A program made the position numbers and the translations under genes. Below are positions 59,858-64,000 of a DNA stretch of 64,000 bases, one piece after another. The notes below the pieces were generated by a model, which saw only the letters and a program-made list of their open reading frames with translations, was not told the DNA's origin and made no database searches. This stretch comes from Chloracidobacterium validum (GTDB taxonomy: Bacteria; Acidobacteriota; Blastocatellia; Chloracidobacteriales; Chloracidobacteriaceae): contig NZ_CP072648.1 in assembly GCF_018304825.1 (NCBI RefSeq), positions 1,843,501-1,907,500 of the forward strand, given 5' to 3'. The first letter of the stretch is position 1; every line of letters starts with the position of its first letter.

Positions 59858-61357
59858 TCAGTTGAGGCTTCCAAAGCCGCCGCCCCAGTTGCCGAGATCG
59901 TCTTCGTCATCACCGCGCCGGCCACGTCGGCGGTCGGACGGCGCGACTTTGCCATAACCTCGCTCTTCCGAACGGCTGACTTTGCGCTGCGCATGAAGAC
60001 CTTCCAGAATGAGTTCGGCGGCCGCGACCAAGTGAGATGGCGTGTTTCCTTCGGCGTAACCACCCATTTCGGCAACTTCGAGGAGCGTCCGAATGGCACG
60101 CATTTTTTCCAACACTGACGCGGACGAATCCGCCTCGGAAATCTTCAGGCTACGTCCCTGGTTGAACCACTCGACGATGCGTCCGGTTTCGGCCACCGCC
60201 AGATAGCTGTCATAGACGCGCCCACAAGCTGCGCGGATGAGTTCACGGGCAATCCGCTCCGCGCCAACCTGTTCGCCCTCGTATTCCAGTTCAATCTTAC
60301 CCGTGATGGCCGGCAGCGAAGCGTAAATATCAGAAATCCGCGGGACGATGATGGGTTCCCGATGACGGAGCGCGCGGCGCTCGGCGCTGCTCACGACGTT
60401 TTCAAGTAGCGAAATCGGCAACCGCTGACTGACACCCGACCGGCGGTCAATGCGCTGGTCCTCGCGCGCCACGAAGGCAATGGTTTCCACGACTTCTTTG
60501 ATGAACTTTGGAACGTGGATCGGGGCGCGGGCTGGTCGGTCAGTCCAGGCTTCCTGGGCTGTGATTTGCACGCCTTCCTCGACGGTTTGCGGGTAGTGCG
60601 TCAGAATCTCCGAACCGATCCGGTCCTTGAGCGGCGTGATGATTTTGCCGCGCGCCGTGTAGTCTTCGGGATTGGCCGAAAACACGAGCGCCACATCGAG
60701 CTTGAGCCGCACCGGGAAGCCCTTAATCTGCACATCGCCTTCCTGCATGATGTTGAACAGCCCAACCTGGATTTTACCGGCCAGGTCGGGCAGTTCATTG
60801 ATGGCAAAAATGCCGCGATTGGCCCGGGGCAGCAGCCCAAAGTGCATCGTGGTTTCATCACTGAGCAGGTTACCGCTCTTGGCAGCCTTGATTGGGTCAA
60901 TATCCCCAATGATGTCGGCAATGGTCACATCTGGCGTGGCCAGCTTCTCGACATAGCGTTCCTGGCGCGTCCGCCAGGCGATTGGCGTGGCGTCCCCTTT
61001 TTCAGCCATCACCCGCTGCCCATAGGCGCTGATGGGCGCAAACGGGTTGTCGTTGATTTCGGAGCCGGCAATGACCGGCATGACCTCATCGAGCAGGTTC
61101 GTCAGTGAGCGTAGAATGCGACTCTTGGCTTGCCCACGCCGGCCCAGCAAAATCAGGTTGTGGCGCGACAAAATGGCATTGATCAAATGTGGCTCAACTG
61201 AGTCTTCATAGCCCACGATACCCGGAAAGACCTTCTCGCCACGTTCAAGCTTGGTGACGAGGTTGTCCCGCATTTCATCCTTGACCGAGCGTCCGTGGCG
61301 GGCCGAGTCACCCCACGGACTATTCTTGAGTTCGCCGAAGGTCGTAGGCAAAGCCAT
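59858..61357 (-). CDS. Mg-chelatase-like (MoxR/ChlI class) AAA+ ATPase
   Basis: 499 residues. AAA+ core (about 45-330): P-loop LLGRRGQAKSRILRSL (about 70-85), in which Ala replaces the usual Gly before Lys, a form I associate with this subgroup; PRANRGIFAINELPDLAGKIQ (Walker B / helix region); and LVFSANPEDYTARGKIITPLKDRIGSEI (in part: SANPEDYTARGKI), the sensor 1 / arginine-finger zone. A helical lid follows, and the last 40 residues are Arg/Asp-rich (RRRGRRGDDEDD). It is much longer than BchI (about 340 residues), so I do not read it as a chlorophyll-pathway chelatase. Such ATPases usually pair with a VWA-domain protein, which is not adjacent. Confidence 0.8.
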   Translation of the reverse strand: MALPTTFGELKNSPWGDSARHGRSVKDEMRDNLVTKLERGEKVFPGIVGYEDSVEPHLINAILSRHNLILLGRRGQAKSRILRSLTNLLDEVMPVIAGSEINDNPFAPISAYGQRVMAEKGDATPIAWRTRQERYVEKLATPDVTIADIIGDIDPIKAAKSGNLLSDETTMHFGLLPRANRGIFAINELPDLAGKIQVGLFNIMQEGDVQIKGFPVRLKLDVALVFSANPEDYTARGKIITPLKDRIGSEILTHYPQTVEEGVQITAQEAWTDRPARAPIHVPKFIKEVVETIAFVAREDQRIDRRSGVSQRLPISLLENVVSSAERRALRHREPIIVPRISDIYASLPAITGKIELEYEGEQVGAERIARELIRAACGRVYDSYLAVAETGRIVEWFNQGRSLKISEADSSASVLEKMRAIRTLLEVAEMGGYAEGNTPSHLVAAAELILEGLHAQRKVSRSEERGYGKVAPSDRRRGRRGDDEDDLGNWGGGFGSLN

Positions 61358-61415
61358 AGTTTGAAAAAAGCCTGGAGGAAATACGCCTTGGGGGAGAGCG
61401 GTAGGCTGGGGGCCT

Positions 61416-62432
61416 TCAACCTAACTTCCGACGCCGGATGAGATGCTTGACTTCAGCTTCACCGGCATCGGTCGTCACGCTGATCACCACGGCAGCCGTC
61501 CCAGCGTGAAAGTTGGGCAGCGTCAATGTCAAGACGGCCGTGCCGTCCTCACCCGTCGAGGCGGAACTGCGATGGGGGCGGTCGTGCGTGCCAAACACCT
61601 TGGCAATGACCGGCGCATTTGGAATGGGCTTGCCGCCAACACCGCGCGTGACATGAGCCTGGATGACGACCGTTTCCCCAGCGTAAAAGGCCGGCTCGCC
61701 GAGCAATGTAATGACCGGCTTTTCGGATTGCAGGTTACTGGCCACGTATTGGTTGACCACGCTGTTGAGGTCAATCGAGGCCTTGGGAATGCCACCGGTC
61801 GTTGGCGGCAGATGGTCGGACGATGACGACTGACCAAGCGATGGCAGAAGACTGTCAAGCATCGTCGTCACGGCCGGGCCGGATGCCGACGGTGGTGGTG
61901 GCGGCGGCGGTGGCGGCAAGCGCGATGACTCTGGAGCGATGGGGAGAACGCCATCCAGCGCCGAAGTAACACGGATAAACCCGGGCAGCGCCGGCGGCGG
62001 CGGCGGTGGGAGTGGTAAACCGCCGGTGGATGGATGAGCTGGAACACCCTCTGAAAAGGAGGCCGCCAGAACCGGTGACAGTGACTCGGTCACAGATGCA
62101 GCCGAAGGCATGGACAGCGGCGGTGGCGGCGGTGGCGGCCCGGCAGGTGCCGGGACACTTGCCGTGTCCCGCTTGGTGATCAGTTCTTCGACGCGCCCGC
62201 GCGCAATGAGCGCCAAAATCGCCTTATGCTGCTTTTCAAGCTTCTTTTGCAAATCAGACGGCGTTGCGCCCTCTTCCAGGTCCTTGGTGTAGTAAGTGCG
62301 CTTGGCTGCCAGAATCTGCCCGCCAACGTACACGAGCGACAAAATCAGCGGATTCACCGGACCTTTGTCTTCGGTCTGCACGTGATACACAACACCGTTG
62401 TGCGTGATGTCGGTATTGAAGCCGGTGAGCAT
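61416..62432 (-). CDS. Proline-rich protein with a small N-terminal domain and a C-terminal Ig-like domain
   Basis: 338 residues from ATG 62432. The N-terminal 85 residues (FNTDITHNGVVYHVQTEDKG, then YVGGQILAAKRTYY) form a compact beta-containing unit. They are followed by three poly-proline tracts of seven to nine prolines inside a Ser/Ala-rich region (about 95-200). The C-terminal 100 residues look like a bacterial Ig/invasin-like beta-sandwich (GETVVIQAHVTRGVGGKPIP, then STGEDGTAVLTLTLPNF). No signal peptide is seen. It is 58 bases upstream of the AAA+ ATPase gene on the same strand, so the two are probably co-transcribed. Function unknown. Confidence 0.6.
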   Translation of the reverse strand: MLTGFNTDITHNGVVYHVQTEDKGPVNPLILSLVYVGGQILAAKRTYYTKDLEEGATPSDLQKKLEKQHKAILALIARGRVEELITKRDTASVPAPAGPPPPPPPLSMPSAASVTESLSPVLAASFSEGVPAHPSTGGLPLPPPPPPALPGFIRVTSALDGVLPIAPESSRLPPPPPPPPPSASGPAVTTMLDSLLPSLGQSSSSDHLPPTTGGIPKASIDLNSVVNQYVASNLQSEKPVITLLGEPAFYAGETVVIQAHVTRGVGGKPIPNAPVIAKVFGTHDRPHRSSASTGEDGTAVLTLTLPNFHAGTAAVVISVTTDAGEAEVKHLIRRRKLG

Positions 62433-62473
62433 GGATAGCAACGTACCAGAAGAAGAATCAGCAAAGCCGGTTG

Positions 62474-62497
62474 TTGACTGGAAGAAACCAAAGTCAA
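62474..62497. promoter_or_regulatory. Inverted repeat TTGACT / AGTCAA in a divergent intergenic region
   Basis: A perfect 6-bp inverted repeat with a 12-base centre lies in the 227-base gap between the divergent proline-rich gene and mqnE. It could bind a dimeric regulator. TTGACT also resembles a -35 box, but no good -10 sits at the right distance. The rest of the gap shows nothing I can name. Confidence 0.25.
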
Positions 62498-62659
62498 AGT
62501 AACATAGGCTTTTTCAGTGCGTCAATGCGCTGGTTCCACCGGATGACGGTTTTACCGCGCAACCGCTTCAGCGCATTGCTCCACGATTGGGTGGCCAGTA
62601 AGATGCATCGTCGCCGTACCCCCGTCTGGTGAATCCCGTACATTTCTCAACTCATACTC

Positions 62660-63811
62660 ATGACAACTGATCCCATTTTCCGCATTGCTGACAAGGCACG
62701 AGCCGGCGAGCGGCTGTCATTCGACGACGGGGTAGCCCTGTTTGAGACCCAGAACGTAGCCTTTCTCGGCCACCTGGCCAACACCGTTCGCCAATCCCGG
62801 CATGGACGTGTCGCTTATTACAACGTCAACCACCACCTGAACCCAACCAACGTGTGTTACTGGGATTGCACGTTCTGTTCGTTTTACCGGAAGCCTGGCG
62901 ACGAAGGGGCTTACACCTACACGATTGAGCAGGCAGTGGCCGAGATTCGCCCCTACTATGAAGCCGGTATTACCGAAGTCCACATTGTCGGCGGACTGCA
63001 TCCGACGCTCAAGTTTGACTACTACCTTGACCTCCTGCGCGGCCTGAAACAAGCCTTCCCCGGACTGCACCTGAAAGCGTTCACCATGGTCGAACTCGAC
63101 CATTTCAAACGCATCACGCGGCTCTCGGATGATGAAGTCATCGAGCGTCTCCGGGAAGCCGGGCTGGATTCCTGCCCTGGCGGTGGCGCGGAGATTTTCG
63201 CCGAGCCGGTGCGTGAGAAGATTTGCCGTCACAAGTGCGATAGCCAGCGGTGGCTTGACATGGCGCGGGCCGTTCACCGAAAGGGAATCCGGTCCAACGC
63301 GACCATGCTCTATGGTCACATCGAGAGCTATGCCGACCGGGTTGATCACATGCTGCGGTTGCGCGACTTGCAGGATGAAACCGGTGGCTTCCAGTGCTTC
63401 ATACCGCTGGCGTTCTACCCGGAACAGACGGAGCTTGCCCACCTGCCCGGTCCAACCGCCGTGGACAGCCTCAAAACGATTGCCGTCTCGCGCCTGATGC
63501 TTGATAACTTCGAGCACATCAAGGCCTACTGGGTCATGCTGGGACGGCAAACCGCGCAGATGGCACTCCACTTCGGGGCGGATGACCTCGACGGCACCGT
63601 GTCAGGCGGCGGGCCGCTGGTGGAAACCTACTCCGCCGACGGACGCGACCGCTGCATGACGACCCGCGAAGAAGTCGTTTCTCTCATCCGGGATGCCGGA
63701 CTCGAACCGGTCGAGCGGGATACCCTTTATCGTCCCGTCGTCCGTGAACCTAGGCTGGTGGCGGCGCTGGATGACGCGAAGCACCAACCGATACTCCACG
63801 CCGTGGGATGA
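62660..63811 (+). CDS. mqnE: Aminodeoxyfutalosine synthase (radical SAM)
   Basis: 383 residues. The radical SAM cluster motif is CYWDCTFC (C66, C70, C73; CX3CX2C). [47 protein letters not shown] and [12 protein letters not shown] (each in part) are typical of Mqn[20 protein letters not shown] and [10 protein letters not shown] close the domain. MqnE couples 3-[(1-carboxyvinyl)oxy]benzoate to S-adenosylmethionine in the futalosine route to menaquinone. The paralogue MqnC shares the fold, but the CPGGGAE and KAYWVMLG pattern favours MqnE. No other mqn gene is adjacent. Confidence 0.93.
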   Translation: MTTDPIFRIADKARAGERLSFDDGVALFETQNVAFLGHLANTVRQSRHGRVAYYNVNHHLNPTNVCYWDCTFCSFYRKPGDEGAYTYTIEQAVAEIRPYYEAGITEVHIVGGLHPTLKFDYYLDLLRGLKQAFPGLHLKAFTMVELDHFKRITRLSDDEVIERLREAGLDSCPGGGAEIFAEPVREKICRHKCDSQRWLDMARAVHRKGIRSNATMLYGHIESYADRVDHMLRLRDLQDETGGFQCFIPLAFYPEQTELAHLPGPTAVDSLKTIAVSRLMLDNFEHIKAYWVMLGRQTAQMALHFGADDLDGTVSGGGPLVETYSADGRDRCMTTREEVVSLIRDAGLEPVERDTLYRPVVREPRLVAALDDAKHQPILHAVG

Positions 63812-63895
63812 TCGTGGCCATTCAGGATGAAGTGTGACCGCCTGCCTGGAAAGCTCCGCCGATGACACCCGCTTCCGTGCCACCGTCGGGACGGC

Positions 63896-64000
63896 TCAGT
63901 CCGGCTCGGAGGCATCGGCTTCAATCCGGTCTGGCTGATTTGCCGCCAACCGCTGCATCGTGGCTGAGAACTTGTCCAGGGTCGCCTGAAGCTGTTCCAT
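63896..64000 (-). CDS. Probable C-terminal end of a leftward gene, cut by the window edge
   Basis: An open minus-strand frame runs from the window edge to a TGA at 63896. It encodes MEQLQATLDKFSATMQRLAA then a short acidic tail ending EASEPD-like residues. An ATG happens to fall exactly at the last bases, so this could also be a 34-residue product, but a continuation of a longer gene is more likely. A helical, coiled-coil-like start is all that can be seen. Confidence 0.35.
   Translation of the reverse strand: MEQLQATLDKFSATMQRLAANQPDRIEADASEPD

Noticed and set aside
59858-61357. Reading the AAA+ ATPase as BchI (Mg-chelatase of chlorophyll synthesis).
   Set aside because: It is about 150 residues longer than BchI, has a different P-loop, and no BchD or BchH is near.
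63602-63883. A 93-codon minus-strand open frame over the 3' end of mqnE.
   Set aside because: It overlaps a clearly coding gene, is Arg/Ser-rich and has no recognisable features.
1-64000. CRISPR arrays, rRNA or tRNA genes, transposases and prophage genes.
   Set aside because: None was recognised. The repeats seen are short intergenic tandems, one coding tandem array and one direct repeat pair, none with the regular repeat-spacer pattern of CRISPR.

Overview
This 64 kb window reads as chromosomal DNA from a GC-rich, chlorophyll-making heterotroph. The best inference is an acidobacterial phototroph of the Chloracidobacterium type. Three things point there: bchN and bchB (dark-operative protochlorophyllide reductase) sit among ordinary chromosomal genes instead of in a large photosynthesis cluster; a CrtO-like carotenoid-ketolase relative lies 1.5 kb away; and the remaining genes fit an amino-acid-consuming, menaquinone-using Gram-negative (histidine utilisation, glutaryl-CoA dehydrogenase, 5-oxoprolinase subunits, futalosine-pathway mqnE, heptose adenylyltransferase rfaE2). 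The genus was inferred from gene content and not tested by any search. No rRNA, tRNA, CRISPR array, transposase or prophage was recognised, and no stretch longer than about 300 bases lacks a gene.

Layout. 1-0.7 kb: the 3' end of a GGDEF gene and a glutaredoxin-like gene. 1-15.2 kb: a type IV pilus / type II secretion-like block on the + strand (PilN, PilO, PilP-like, pseudopilin-like, a membrane Ser/Thr kinase, GspH-like, PilW-like and a 2004-residue PilX-like protein), closed by a strong terminator. 15.2-22.2 kb, - strand: uvrB, glutaryl-CoA dehydrogenase, a PDZ/S41 protease and an HD-GYP sensor. 22.4-24.2 kb: a phosphohexomutase overlapping an FtsB-like gene. 24.3-28.6 kb, - strand: MFS transporter, CrtO-like oxidoreductase, thioredoxin-fold protein, ruvA. 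28.8-33 kb: bchN, bchB and a repeat-rich membrane coiled-coil protein. 33.1-37.2 kb: a 1370-residue sensor-like protein with a beta-propeller outside and a P-loop NTPase inside.

37.3-39.3 kb: an FFLEELY-type protein overlapping a patatin lipase. 39.3-40.3 kb: an AT-rich orphan DNA methyltransferase between two copies of a 37-bp imperfect direct repeat. 40.4-48.7 kb: TolB-like propeller, secreted protein, polytopic envelope protein, an acetyltransferase / glycosyltransferase / aminotransferase trio for an amino sugar of a surface glycan, and an OlsF-like double acyltransferase. 48.7-54.6 kb: histidine utilisation (hutI-hutG-hutF facing away from hutU; hutH absent) followed by cobU. 54.6-64 kb: small unknown genes, a YkvA-like protein, Na+/H+ antiporter, rfaE2, pxpA-pxpB without pxpC, a Mg-chelatase-like AAA+ ATPase, a proline-rich protein and mqnE.

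How the genes work together. The hut enzymes would convert urocanate to glutamate by the formylglutamate route, and pxpAB would feed glutamate from 5-oxoproline if a pxpC exists elsewhere. BchN and BchB need BchL, which is not here. mqnE serves menaquinone synthesis. The pilus block supplies inner-membrane alignment proteins and minor pilins, but the secretin, ATPases and major pilin must be encoded elsewhere.
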